Assembly: GCA_024226735.1 (NCBI GenBank)
Contig: JAAELL010000378.1
Span: 1 to 53,244 of the forward strand
Origin: a bacterium
GTDB taxonomy: Bacteria; Planctomycetota; UBA1135; GCA-002686595
Direction of reading: 5' to 3'
Length of the DNA stretch: 53,244 bases
Below the pieces are notes generated by a model. The model saw nothing but the letters and a program-made list of their open reading frames with translations. It had not been told where the DNA came from and searched no databases. Below, piece after piece: positions 8,815-16,268 of the stretch (the first letter of the stretch is position 1; every line of letters begins with the position of its first letter). A program made the translations under genes and the position numbers.

Positions 8815-11800
8815 AGCTCGCGAGCGTCTTTCGCTACGCCGTTTCCGATCTGCGCCACAGGCCGGTCGCCACCTTCCTCAACGTGGCCGCCGTCGCTCTG
8901 GCCGCTGCCTACATCCTCGTGCTCGGCTTCTACGGCGCCAGCATCCACCGCTACCAGCGCGACGTGCTCGACGCCTCTCTTCCGAACAAGATCGTCGCGT
9001 CCGTGCCGTCGGTCTCCGAGGGCCACTTGCGGTTCACGCCCGAGCGCGTGACCCAGGTCGCGGAGCTCCCGGGCGTCGAGCTGGCCTTTCCGTGCATCGA
9101 GCTGAACGTCGAGATGGCGCTCGCGGGCGGGCGCGCGCTCGACGTCTTGGCGGACGGCACGGTGTCCGGCGACCCGTCGCTCGCTCCGAGCCGCCTGGCC
9201 TGGGGGACGGGCGTAACGGGTGCCGACGCGCGCGAGGTCGTGATCAGTCGGAGGGTCTTCGAGAGGCTCGGTGGACGGCTCACGGGCGCGCCGTCTCCGG
9301 CGAGCATGGTCCTCAGCGTTCATCGGACCGTGGACGGGCAAGACGAGACCCAGCAGCTCGAGCTCTCGATCGCCGGCGTGCTCGAGACGCAGCCCGACGA
9401 ACGCGTCCACGTGCCGCTCGAGCTCCTGCGCAACCTCAACTGGTGGTGCACCAACCGCATCGACACGCTGACCGACGGGGCTCGTGAACGCGAGGGATCG
9501 AAGGTCCGCTACGCGTCCTGCTTCGCCTACACCGAACCGTCCGCGGTGGATCGTGTGGCCGCCGAGGCGCAGCACTTGGAGGTGCACACCGAACGGTCGG
9601 GAGGCGTGACGGTCTTCGACGCGGGAGGCCCCCTCTGGGCGGTGATCGAGCGCGCCGGCGACGACCGGCTCGATGCGCGGGACCGTGCAACCGTCGCGAC
9701 GGTTGCCGGGACCGGCGAGCTGTGGGAGTCGAAGGTCGGGGTGCTGGGTGGCGTGCGCATCGTCGCCCTCTCCGCGAACGACCCGCGCTGGAGCGTGCTC
9801 GATCCCGGGGCGGATCCGGGGCCGCGCCCGATCTTCACCGGCCCCGACGGGCACGCCGCACTCGACCCGGCGCTGCGTGGCGTGACGGAGCTGCCCGCGG
9901 ACCGCGCGCTGGAGGCCGACATCGTCTGTGACGCGGACGGCTACGAGCGTGCGTTCTTCGTCCCGCGGACGTCGGACGCCGTCGAGCCGTTCTGCTGGAT
10001 CGAGACCACCGACATCGCCGCCGGCGCCGCGCTCGCTGGCGAGCGCGGCGCAGCGCCCGCGTTCGGTGAGGACGTGAGCTGGGCCTTCTTCGGAGCCGAG
10101 GACGAGAGCCCGCCCGCGCCCGCCGGCGCGCGCCGGGGGCTCCAGAGCGGATCGTGGTCACAAGCGTCGGTCGCGGCCTCGCACTCGGCGGCCGGACGTT
10201 CCGTGACGTGGGCGGTGCGGACGGTACCGGAGCCCTTCCTCGCCGCGTGCGTCGGTGGGTTCGAGGAGCCGGCCGAGGGCGAACCGCTCGGCTTCGTCCA
10301 TGTCACCCCCGATCCCGCCCTTCCGATCGAGCGCCTGTGGATGAAGGACCGCGAGGTCCGCGGGCTCGAGCAGCTGCATCTGTTTGGCGCGACCGAGTCG
10401 CTCTGGATGGTCAAGATGCCGGCGGGGGCCCGGATCGAGCGTAGCGGGCGGTTGCTCTGGGGGCGTTGGGACGAGCTCCTGCGCGTGCTCGCCGCCGACC
10501 ACAGCGGCCCCGTGGCCGGGTCTGCCCTGCCGAGCCTCGTCGGTGTCGTGCTGGCGGGGAGCACCGAGACGCTCGCGCGGCGACTCGGTCCGAGCATCGT
10601 CTCGAGATCGCGGATGATCGAGTTCCCCGGCGTTCGCTCGCGCTTGCGCGTCAGCACTCGAGACGAGCCGGCGGTCCTCGCGAGCGCCCTCGAGCTCGGG
10701 TCCGTGACGCCCGGGTCGGTCCACTTGCGCTCGCGCGGGGACATGGCGCGCCGGCGTGCAATCCTCGTCGGTGAGGCATGGGAGTCCGCGCCCTTGCACG
10801 TCCACACCTTCGCGGACTTGGCCCCGAAGCTCGCGATCCTCTCCGAGGAGGACTACCGCAGCGCGGCCTGGAACGCCTCGAGTCGGTCGGAGCAGGCGCC
10901 CGGGCGGACGCGCTACGAGGTCCGCGTGCGCGACGCCGCGCGCTTCGCGACGCTCCAGCGTGAGCTCGCTGCCAGCGGGCTCGAGCTGCGCTCCCTGACG
11001 GAGCTGCGTGCGCGCGAGCTGGAGCGCGTTCGGGTCACCGACCCCGGGAGCCACGACGGGCTCGTGGGCGCCGACCTGATCGCCGTCTTGCGCATGAGTC
11101 AGCCGACCTTCGTCGACGCGCGCGCGACGCTCGCCGTGACGTGCGAGACGGAGGTCGAGCAGCGCGAGCTCGAGCTGGTCGGGACCGACGCGGGCGACCC
11201 GGAGCGCTTCGCCAACCTGCCGCTCTCCGGGATCTGGCTCTCCGACAGTCCGAGTGCGAACCAGGTCCTGCTTCCGCGCGCGCTGCTCGCCGAGGGGAGT
11301 GCGCCGCGAGAGGCCGTGGGCCGCGCCCTCGCCGTGCGCTTCACGCGCGACGAAGGCTCGGGATCGGAGGACAGCCTGATCGTTCCCCTCGAGGTGGTGG
11401 GGGTCGTCGATGGGGACCGCGCGTTCGCGCCGCGCGAGCTCCTGGAGGACGTCGCTCTGTGGCGGCGCGGGCGCGTCGTCTACAACGAGACCCGCGGGAG
11501 CTTCGAGTCGCCATTCGAGGTCTCGCAACGCAGCGGCGACCTGCGCTGCAACGTGTTCGCGGCAGGACAGGAGAACGTCCCCGCGACCGTGGCGGCATTG
11601 AACGCGCAGGGCTATCGGACGGAGGACCGCCTCGCGGACCAGGGGAGCCTGCGCCGACTCGGTCGCGTGCTCGGCTTCCTCGTCGGATTCTTCGTCCTGG
11701 GCTGCGTCGTCAACGCCGCGATCACGGTCTTCGTCGCGACGATGATGAACGTCAAGTCGAAGACCTTCGAGATCGGGATCTTGCGCGCGCACGGCGTGCG

Positions 11801-12098
11801 CCGGAGTCAGGTGGTCGGGATCTTCGCGTCCCAGGGCTTGGCGGTCGGGGCGCTCGCTTTCGCGCTGTCGGCCGCGCTCGTCTGGTTCCTCGAGCCACGT
11901 CTCCGCTCGATCGTGCGGCAGGTCTTCGCGCTCCAGAGCGACGGGCTCCTCGCCGGCTCGCCCTTCGCCGCGGAGTTGTGGTGGCTGCCGGTGACGGCTC
12001 TGACCGTCGCGCTCGCATTCTCCTTCGGAGGCGTCGTCCTGCCGGCCGCCTTCGCCAGTCGTCTCTCACCCGTCGAAGCGCTCCGCCGCCGAGAGTAG
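8811..12098 (+). CDS. Very large FtsX/MacB-type ABC permease
   Basis: Predicted inner-membrane protein of 1095 residues, against roughly 400-650 for FtsX or MacB. One transmembrane helix lies near residues 18-38. About 860 residues of predicted periplasmic domain follow. A C-terminal FtsX core has three further helices (GRVLGFLVGFFVLGCVVNAAITVFVA, then EIGILRAHGVRRSQVVGIF) and ends SPVEALRRRE, the typical family tail. The GTG start overlaps the ATPase stop by four bases. Such permeases typically work as mechanotransmitters that couple ATP hydrolysis to periplasmic partners. The vWA lipoprotein upstream and the coiled-coil protein downstream are the obvious candidates. The large middle region matches no domain I can name. 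Confidence 0.85.
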   Translation: MKLASVFRYAVSDLRHRPVATFLNVAAVALAAAYILVLGFYGASIHRYQRDVLDASLPNKIVASVPSVSEGHLRFTPERVTQVAELPGVELAFPCIELNVEMALAGGRALDVLADGTVSGDPSLAPSRLAWGTGVTGADAREVVISRRVFERLGGRLTGAPSPASMVLSVHRTVDGQDETQQLELSIAGVLETQPDERVHVPLELLRNLNWWCTNRIDTLTDGAREREGSKVRYASCFAYTEPSAVDRVAAEAQHLEVHTERSGGVTVFDAGGPLWAVIERAGDDRLDARDRATVATVAGTGELWESKVGVLGGVRIVALSANDPRWSVLDPGADPGPRPIFTGPDGHAALDPALRGVTELPADRALEADIVCDADGYERAFFVPRTSDAVEPFCWIETTDIAAGAALAGERGAAPAFGEDVSWAFFGAEDESPPAPAGARRGLQSGSWSQASVAASHSAAGRSVTWAVRTVPEPFLAACVGGFEEPAEGEPLGFVHVTPDPALPIERLWMKDREVRGLEQLHLFGATESLWMVKMPAGARIERSGRLLWGRWDELLRVLAADHSGPVAGSALPSLVGVVLAGSTETLARRLGPSIVSRSRMIEFPGVRSRLRVSTRDEPAVLASALELGSVTPGSVHLRSRGDMARRRAILVGEAWESAPLHVHTFADLAPKLAILSEEDYRSAAWNASSRSEQAPGRTRYEVRVRDAARFATLQRELAASGLELRSLTELRARELERVRVTDPGSHDGLVGADLIAVLRMSQPTFVDARATLAVTCETEVEQRELELVGTDAGDPERFANLPLSGIWLSDSPSANQVLLPRALLAEGSAPREAVGRALAVRFTRDEGSGSEDSLIVPLEVVGVVDGDRAFAPRELLEDVALWRRGRVVYNETRGSFESPFEVSQRSGDLRCNVFAAGQENVPATVAALNAQGYRTEDRLADQGSLRRLGRVLGFLVGFFVLGCVVNAAITVFVATMMNVKSKTFEIGILRAHGVRRSQVVGIFASQGLAVGALAFALSAALVWFLEPRLRSIVRQVFALQSDGLLAGSPFAAELWWLPVTALTVALAFSFGGVVLPAAFASRLSPVEALRRRE

Positions 12099-12112
12099 AA
12101 GTCGCACGCGTC

Positions 12113-12646
12113 ATGAAGAAACGAACACGCTTCGCACTGTGGATTCTGGGTGTCACCGCGGTCTATGGCGCCGGCTACACCGCGCGCATCTACGGCCCGT
12201 CGGTCGCCGAGCTGCTGCACCGGGCCGGAGTCCAGCCGCCGGCTTGGGCGATGGAGCCCGGTGAATCGATCCCCGAGCCCACGCGCGAGGTCGATGCACG
12301 CGAGGCGCTGGCGCTGCTCGGCGAGTACATGCGTGAGATCAACACGCGCCTCGACGGTTTGCGGACGAAGCGCAAGGAGAAGGAGATCGCGGCGGACCTC
12401 ATGGCGGGGCGCGGCGGGTCCGACGACTCACGGGTCCTGCGCCGGTTGTCCGAGGAGCGCGAGGCGCTCGACGGGCAGATCGCCCAGCTCGAGGCTCTGC
12501 AGCGGGAGGCGCTCGACGTCGAGGCCCCTCTGCAGCGCTACGTCGACGCCGAGACGGATGTCGGGCGAGCCCTCGATCACGACCGGCGCAGCCTGATCGA
12601 CGCGCGGACCGTGCTGGATCGGATCGAGCGCGTGGGCGGGCTGTAG
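12113..12646 (+). CDS. Membrane-anchored coiled-coil protein
   Basis: Small protein of 177 residues with an N-terminal signal anchor (MKKRTRFALWILGVTAVYGAGY). A proline-containing linker follows, then a charged helical region from about residue 60 to the end. Heptad-like runs such as LLGEYMREINTRLDGLR, RRLSEEREALDGQIAQLEAL and LIDARTVLDRIERV suggest a coiled coil. It starts 14 bases after the permease stop on the same strand, so it is probably the fourth gene of the vWA-ABC operon. It might act as an adaptor or periplasmic spacer, as membrane-fusion proteins do in MacAB systems, but it lacks recognisable lipoyl or barrel domains. No family recognised. Confidence 0.75.
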   Translation: MKKRTRFALWILGVTAVYGAGYTARIYGPSVAELLHRAGVQPPAWAMEPGESIPEPTREVDAREALALLGEYMREINTRLDGLRTKRKEKEIAADLMAGRGGSDDSRVLRRLSEEREALDGQIAQLEALQREALDVEAPLQRYVDAETDVGRALDHDRRSLIDARTVLDRIERVGGL

Positions 12647-12709
12647 AGCCGGGGCGCCCCTACCCGCACGGGGGAGGCGCCGCGCGCGAGCGGAGTCCGG
12701 GAATCGCAT

Positions 12710-12967
12710 GCAACGGAACCGTTCTGGCGGGTTCCCATCGCGCACCTGGCCCTCTCCCGCAGCTCGAGCCTCGCGCTGCCGTTCCACCGGATCTCGCTGT
12801 CCTCGACGGACGCCGCGGGGCGGCTCGACCTCGCCATGCCCTCGGCGTCGTTCCCGGGCGCCATCGCGGCCGGTGCGACGCGGCGTTTCCAGGTCTGGCA
12901 CCGCGACAGCGGCCCCGCCGGAGCGGCGTACGGATTCTCGCGCGGCCTGCGCGTGACGTTCGCTCCG
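12710..12967 (+). pseudogene. Remnant of a secreted protein C-terminus
   Basis: In one frame these bases read as the end of the shared secreted-protein module: SSTDAAGRLDLAMPSASFPG, then ATRRFQVWHRDSG and YGFSRGLRVTF. This corresponds to the F-Q-x-W-Y-R-D...S-x-A-x-x-V-x-F ending of the intact proteins at 344, 16269 and 18163. There is no start codon, signal peptide or N-terminal domain, and the frame runs without a stop into the next gene's frame. I read it as a decayed fragment. Together with short flanks it accounts for most of the 396 bases between the coiled-coil and FUN14 genes. Confidence 0.45.
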
Positions 12968-13042
12968 CGAGGGCCCGCACGCCCGGAAATCAACGGATCT
13001 TCATGGCATGATCCCCCGCCGGCGCGTATTCGTGGGCGAGCC

Positions 13043-13681
13043 ATGAGCGATCCCAAAGAGCACGTCGAAGCCGAGGAAGCCTCCCACGCGGACGGCGCCG
13101 AGAAGCGTGGGCTGCCGCGTTGGAAGAAGGTTCTGGTCGGGGCGGCTGCGCTGATGCTCGTCGTCGGACTCTCGATGCAGGCCTACGGGGCGCTGACAGG
13201 CGACGAGGGCGCGGCCACGAGTGGCGGAGCCGCCACGTCCGGACAGACGACGCCGGCGCCTTCGGGTCTGCAGGCCGACTCGCTCGTCGGTGGCGGCGCG
13301 CCGTCGGTCTTCGGCGAGACCGGGGGCAGCACCTCGGAGGGGCAGGCCGAGTCCGGGTCGGACGGCGAGGGTGCCAAGAGCTGGTCGCCGTTCCTCGTCA
13401 AGGGCGGCTTCAGCTTCTTCATCGCGTTCTCCGTCGGCTACGCCCTGCGCACGTTCCTGAAGATCTCGATGCTCGTGGTCGGTGTGCTCGCGCTCGGCGT
13501 GTTCGGGCTGTCGTACATCGGCGTGATCGAGAACGTCAACTGGGGGGTGCTCGGGGGCTACTACGACTCTTTCGTCGCCAAGGTCAGCGAGGAGTCGAAG
13601 GGGTTCCGCTCGTTCATCACAGGCAGCCTTCCCTCGGCCGGACTCGCTGCGCTCGGCCTCGTGACCGGGTTCAAGCGCTAG
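13043..13681 (+). CDS. FUN14 family membrane protein
   Basis: Protein of 212 residues. A cytoplasmic-looking charged N-terminus (residues 1-30) precedes a transmembrane helix (VLVGAALMLVVGLSMQAYG-like, about 31-50). A Gly/Ser/Thr-rich linker follows (about 55-115), then a FUN14 domain (about 118-212) with paired helices rich in glycine: GGFSFFIAFSVGYALRTFLK, MLVVGVLALGVFGLSYIG, and the terminal GSLPSAGLAALGLVTGFKR. FUN14 proteins in eukaryotes (FUNDC1) are mitochondrial outer-membrane proteins; bacterial members have no established role. The ATG at 13043 sets the start. It lies between the vWA-ABC operon and the kinase-phosphatase pair, all on one strand. Confidence 0.8.
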   Translation: MSDPKEHVEAEEASHADGAEKRGLPRWKKVLVGAAALMLVVGLSMQAYGALTGDEGAATSGGAATSGQTTPAPSGLQADSLVGGGAPSVFGETGGSTSEGQAESGSDGEGAKSWSPFLVKGGFSFFIAFSVGYALRTFLKISMLVVGVLALGVFGLSYIGVIENVNWGVLGGYYDSFVAKVSEESKGFRSFITGSLPSAGLAALGLVTGFKR

Positions 13682-13740
13682 CAGGCTGTCGGAGTCTGTC
13701 CGAGAATCCTGCGGCTCCCCGGCCAGCCTCCTACTCCTAC

Positions 13741-13789
13741 GACACCTTCGGTGTCGATGTGTTTCTGGCGCCACCGCTGACGCCGTGGC
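13741..13789. repeat. Two-hairpin dispersed repeat, copy 1
   Basis: One hairpin, GACACC-TTC-GGTGTC (13741-13755), is followed 14 bases later by a second built on GCCAC...GTGGC (13770-13789). The same order and nearly the same spacing recur at 33134-33184 with different bases in the second stem, so the folding rather than the exact sequence seems conserved. Confidence 0.65.
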
Positions 13790-13875
13790 AGGGAGACGCT
13801 ATCCATGGCGCCACTGCTGACGCCGTGGCAGGGAGACGCTATCCATGGCGCCACCGCTGCCGCCGTGGCAGCTAG
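13767..13875. repeat. 40-bp tandem repeat, about 2.7 copies
   Basis: The unit beginning GGCGCCACCGCTGACGCCGT and ending AGACGCTATCCAT is present at 13767-13806, 13807-13846 and, partly, 13847-13875. It arose by amplification of the second hairpin of the dispersed repeat. It ends about 50 bases before the kinase start. It could influence transcription of the kinase or simply be a variable array. Confidence 0.85.
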
Positions 13876-13927
13876 CGTTGCAAACCCCCAATCACTAGAC
13901 TTTGCCGCCCGCCCGAGCGGGACGTGG

Positions 13928-14710
13928 ATGGGACTCAGGCGAAGACAGAGGATCGGTCAGTACCGCATCGAGGGTCGGCTCGGCGAAGGCGGCTTCGCGA
14001 GCGTCTACAAGGCCTACGACACGGTCGAAGGCATTCACGTCGCGATCAAGGCGCCGCACGACTACCTGGTCGACCGCGAGACGCTGACGTCGTTTCGCCA
14101 GGAGGTGCGGCTCGTCGCTCCGCTCGACCATCCCAACGTCCTGCCGATCAAGACCGCCGGGGTGATCGATGGACGCTTCGTGATCGTGACGCCGCTGGGG
14201 ATCGAGAGCCTCGCCGAGCGTATGCGGCGGCGTATGGCGCGCAAGACGGTGCTGTCATTCGCGGAGCAGCTGCTCGAGGGGCTCGCGACGGCGCACAAGC
14301 GGCGCATCATCCACTGCGACGTCAAGCCGGAGAACCTCATTATCTTCGCCGAGAACCGCCTGCGGCTGGCTGACTTCGGGCTGGCGCGCGTCGCCCTGCG
14401 AAGCCTCGACGCGTCGGGTTCCGGTACCGTCGGATTCCTCGCCCCGGAGCAGGCGCTCGGCAAGCCCTCGCTACGCTCCGACGTCTTCGCGGCGGGCCTG
14501 ATCGTGTACCGGCTGATGTCCGGCGAGCTGCCGGAGTGGCCGTTCCGCTGGCCGTACAAGGGCATCAAGAAGGTGCGTCGAGCCTACGGCCCCGGGCTCG
14601 TCGACCTTGTGCGCAAAGCGACGGCGGTCGACGACCAGAAGCGTTTCAAGGACGCGGTCCACTTGCTGCGGGCTTTCCGGCGCATCGAGTCCACGGCGAT
14701 ACGGGATTGA
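13928..14710 (+). CDS. Hanks-type serine/threonine protein kinase
   Basis: Cytoplasmic protein kinase of 260 residues consisting of little more than the catalytic domain, without a transmembrane helix. The glycine loop is GEGGFASVY (residues 19-27), the ATP-binding lysine is in VAIK (Lys41), the catalytic loop is HCDVKPEN (Asp131), the magnesium loop is ADFGLAR, and APEQ follows. The catalytic loop carries Cys where RD kinases have Arg, so activation-loop control may differ. I chose the ATG at 13928 because the kinase fold starts directly after it (GQYRIEGRLG); the frame extends upstream only into repeats. A PP2C phosphatase gene follows 46 bases downstream, forming a writer-eraser pair. Substrates are unknown; the adjacent membrane proteins are plausible. 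Confidence 0.92.
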   Translation: MGLRRRQRIGQYRIEGRLGEGGFASVYKAYDTVEGIHVAIKAPHDYLVDRETLTSFRQEVRLVAPLDHPNVLPIKTAGVIDGRFVIVTPLGIESLAERMRRRMARKTVLSFAEQLLEGLATAHKRRIIHCDVKPENLIIFAENRLRLADFGLARVALRSLDASGSGTVGFLAPEQALGKPSLRSDVFAAGLIVYRLMSGELPEWPFRWPYKGIKKVRRAYGPGLVDLVRKATAVDDQKRFKDAVHLLRAFRRIESTAIRD

Positions 14711-14756
14711 AGCCGTGGGGACACCGAACGACGTGAGGCTCTTCTCCGGGGAGCAC

Positions 14757-15527
14757 ATGACCTCGGCCGTCTCCATCTCCCTCGCGTCGCACTCCGTCGA
14801 GGTGTTCTCGGTACGCTGTCCGGGCAAGGAGCAGAACGAGGACTGCGCGGCCGTCGTGCCTTTCGGCGAATCGGACTGCGTCCTCATCGTCGCCGACGGA
14901 GTCGGTGGTCACCTGCGGGGCGCGGAGGCGTCGCGCATCGTGATCGAGACGCTCGCCACGACGCTGCGCGCCGCGACCGAGTCCGGCGCGGCGATGCGAG
15001 CCGCGATCCTCGACGGGATCGAGGCGTCGAACCGCGCCGTGACGGCGCTCGGCGTCGGAGCCGCGACCACCGTGGCCGTCGCCGGCGTCGAGGGTGGCTT
15101 CGTGCGCAGCTACCACGTCGGCGACTCGATGGTCCTGCTCGTCGGCCAGCGTGGCAAGCGCAAGCTGATGACGATCGCGCACTCGCCGATCGGCTACGCG
15201 GTGGAGGCCGGCGTGCTCGACCCCGAAGAGGCCCTGCTCCACGAGGACCGCCACTTCGTCTCCAACATCGTCGGCAGCGAGGAGATGCGCATCGACGTCG
15301 GCCCACCGATCCCGATCGCGGCCCGCGACACCCTGCTCCTCGCGAGCGACGGCCTCTCCGACAACCTCGCCCTCCCCGAGATCGTCGCGACGATCCGCAA
15401 GGGCAAGCTGACCCGCGCAGCAGAACGCCTAGCCACCACCGCCCGCGCCCGCATGGCCGGCAGCGCCGAAGGCGAGCCGAGCAAACCGGACGACCTGACG
15501 TTCGCCCTGCTGCGCGAACGCAAGTGA
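14757..15527 (+). CDS. PP2C-family serine/threonine phosphatase
   Basis: Metal-dependent protein phosphatase of 256 residues, cytoplasmic. PP2C motifs appear in order: NEDCAA, the metal-binding VADGVGGH, GAATTVAVAGV, YHVGDSMVLLV, LLASDGLSDN and the terminal KPDDLTFALL. The ATG at 14757 is preceded by GGGGAG with good spacing; an in-frame GTG 24 bases earlier is an alternative. It probably reverses phosphorylation by the kinase encoded just upstream. With the vWA protein of the preceding operon, this gives the kinase/phosphatase/vWA combination known from TerY-type phospho-signalling triads, although here the vWA protein is a lipoprotein several genes away. Confidence 0.93.
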   Translation: MTSAVSISLASHSVEVFSVRCPGKEQNEDCAAVVPFGESDCVLIVADGVGGHLRGAEASRIVIETLATTLRAATESGAAMRAAILDGIEASNRAVTALGVGAATTVAVAGVEGGFVRSYHVGDSMVLLVGQRGKRKLMTIAHSPIGYAVEAGVLDPEEALLHEDRHFVSNIVGSEEMRIDVGPPIPIAARDTLLLASDGLSDNLALPEIVATIRKGKLTRAAERLATTARARMAGSAEGEPSKPDDLTFALLRERK

Positions 15528-15548
15528 CCTGCGACCACGGCTGTTCGA

Positions 15549-15818
15549 TCAGTCGTCGTCCAGGATGGTGAGCGTGTGTTCCATTTGTGTCCCGAGCACG
15601 GCGTTCGCCGGCGGCTGCAAGGTGAGGACGACGGCCTCGTTCGGCTCCAGCACGGTATCGTGGGCGATCGTGACCAGTAGCGAGGCGGAGCTCTCACCCG
15701 CGGGAGTGACGAGCGGGTTGGTCGATTCGACGCGATAGTCGATCTGGTCGGTGGCCGAGCCGCCCTGCGCGTAGGGCACCATCACGTCCACGATCGTGGG
15801 CTGCCCCCCACAGGCCTT
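15549..15818 (-). pseudogene. Calx-beta domain remnant
   Basis: The open frame encodes about 89 residues matching the second half of a Calx-beta repeat: DQIDYRVEST, TPAGESSASLLVTIAHD, LEPNEAVVLTLQPP and the terminal HTLTILDDD. Calx-beta domains occur in tandem in large adhesins and bind calcium. Upstream, the frame is closed by TAG at 15819-15821 and shows no start codon, signal peptide or preceding repeat. An internal ATG (MVPYAQ) would give a domain without its first strands. I regard it as the leftover end of a larger surface protein gene. It is transcribed towards the PP2C gene. Confidence 0.6.
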
Positions 15819-15830
15819 CTACTAGTCCCA

Positions 15831-15895
15831 GACCCGGGAGACTTCGACCGGATGGCCGTCGCGCACAGTGCGCTTCCCCGCTCGTCTCCCGGGTC
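15831..15895. repeat. Long inverted repeat with nested hairpin
   Basis: An 11-bp perfect stem (GACCCGGGAGA and its complement) encloses a 43-base loop that itself contains a small hairpin (GCGCA-CAG-TGCGC). It lies immediately upstream of the Calx-beta remnant. A further hairpin sits at 15976-16004. I find no gene in 15896-16268 apart from a possible upstream start for the next gene. Confidence 0.5.
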
Positions 15896-16268
15896 GGGAT
15901 CATCGATTCGGAGCGGGCCGACTCCTGTGACAGAGAATAGTGGCGCGCTGTTGATGCCGGATCCGCGTCTCTAGTCCTCGGACCCCGCCGTGGGGCGTCC
16001 GAGGGGCTGGCGCCGCGCACCGCGCGTTTTCCAAGGGCGTTGCAAAAAAACGTTCTCGGGTCCGCCACGCCCCGAGGCCCCGACGGGTCGGTCGGGGAAA
16101 GGGGAGGAAACTCGCATGATCCAGAGGATCACAAGGAAGTTGGTTCGACGGTTGCTGGCGTGGGCGCGGTGTGGAGTCGGTGCTCTGCGCATTTCTTGCG
16201 GAGCGCACTACGGGACGTTCCCAATCCAGGCGCCCCAGTCCGTTCGTCGCGATGTCGATAGGGGCGGT

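Noticed and set aside
13767..13875. Possible CRISPR array
   Set aside because: The 40-bp units follow each other directly with no unique spacers, so this is a tandem repeat.
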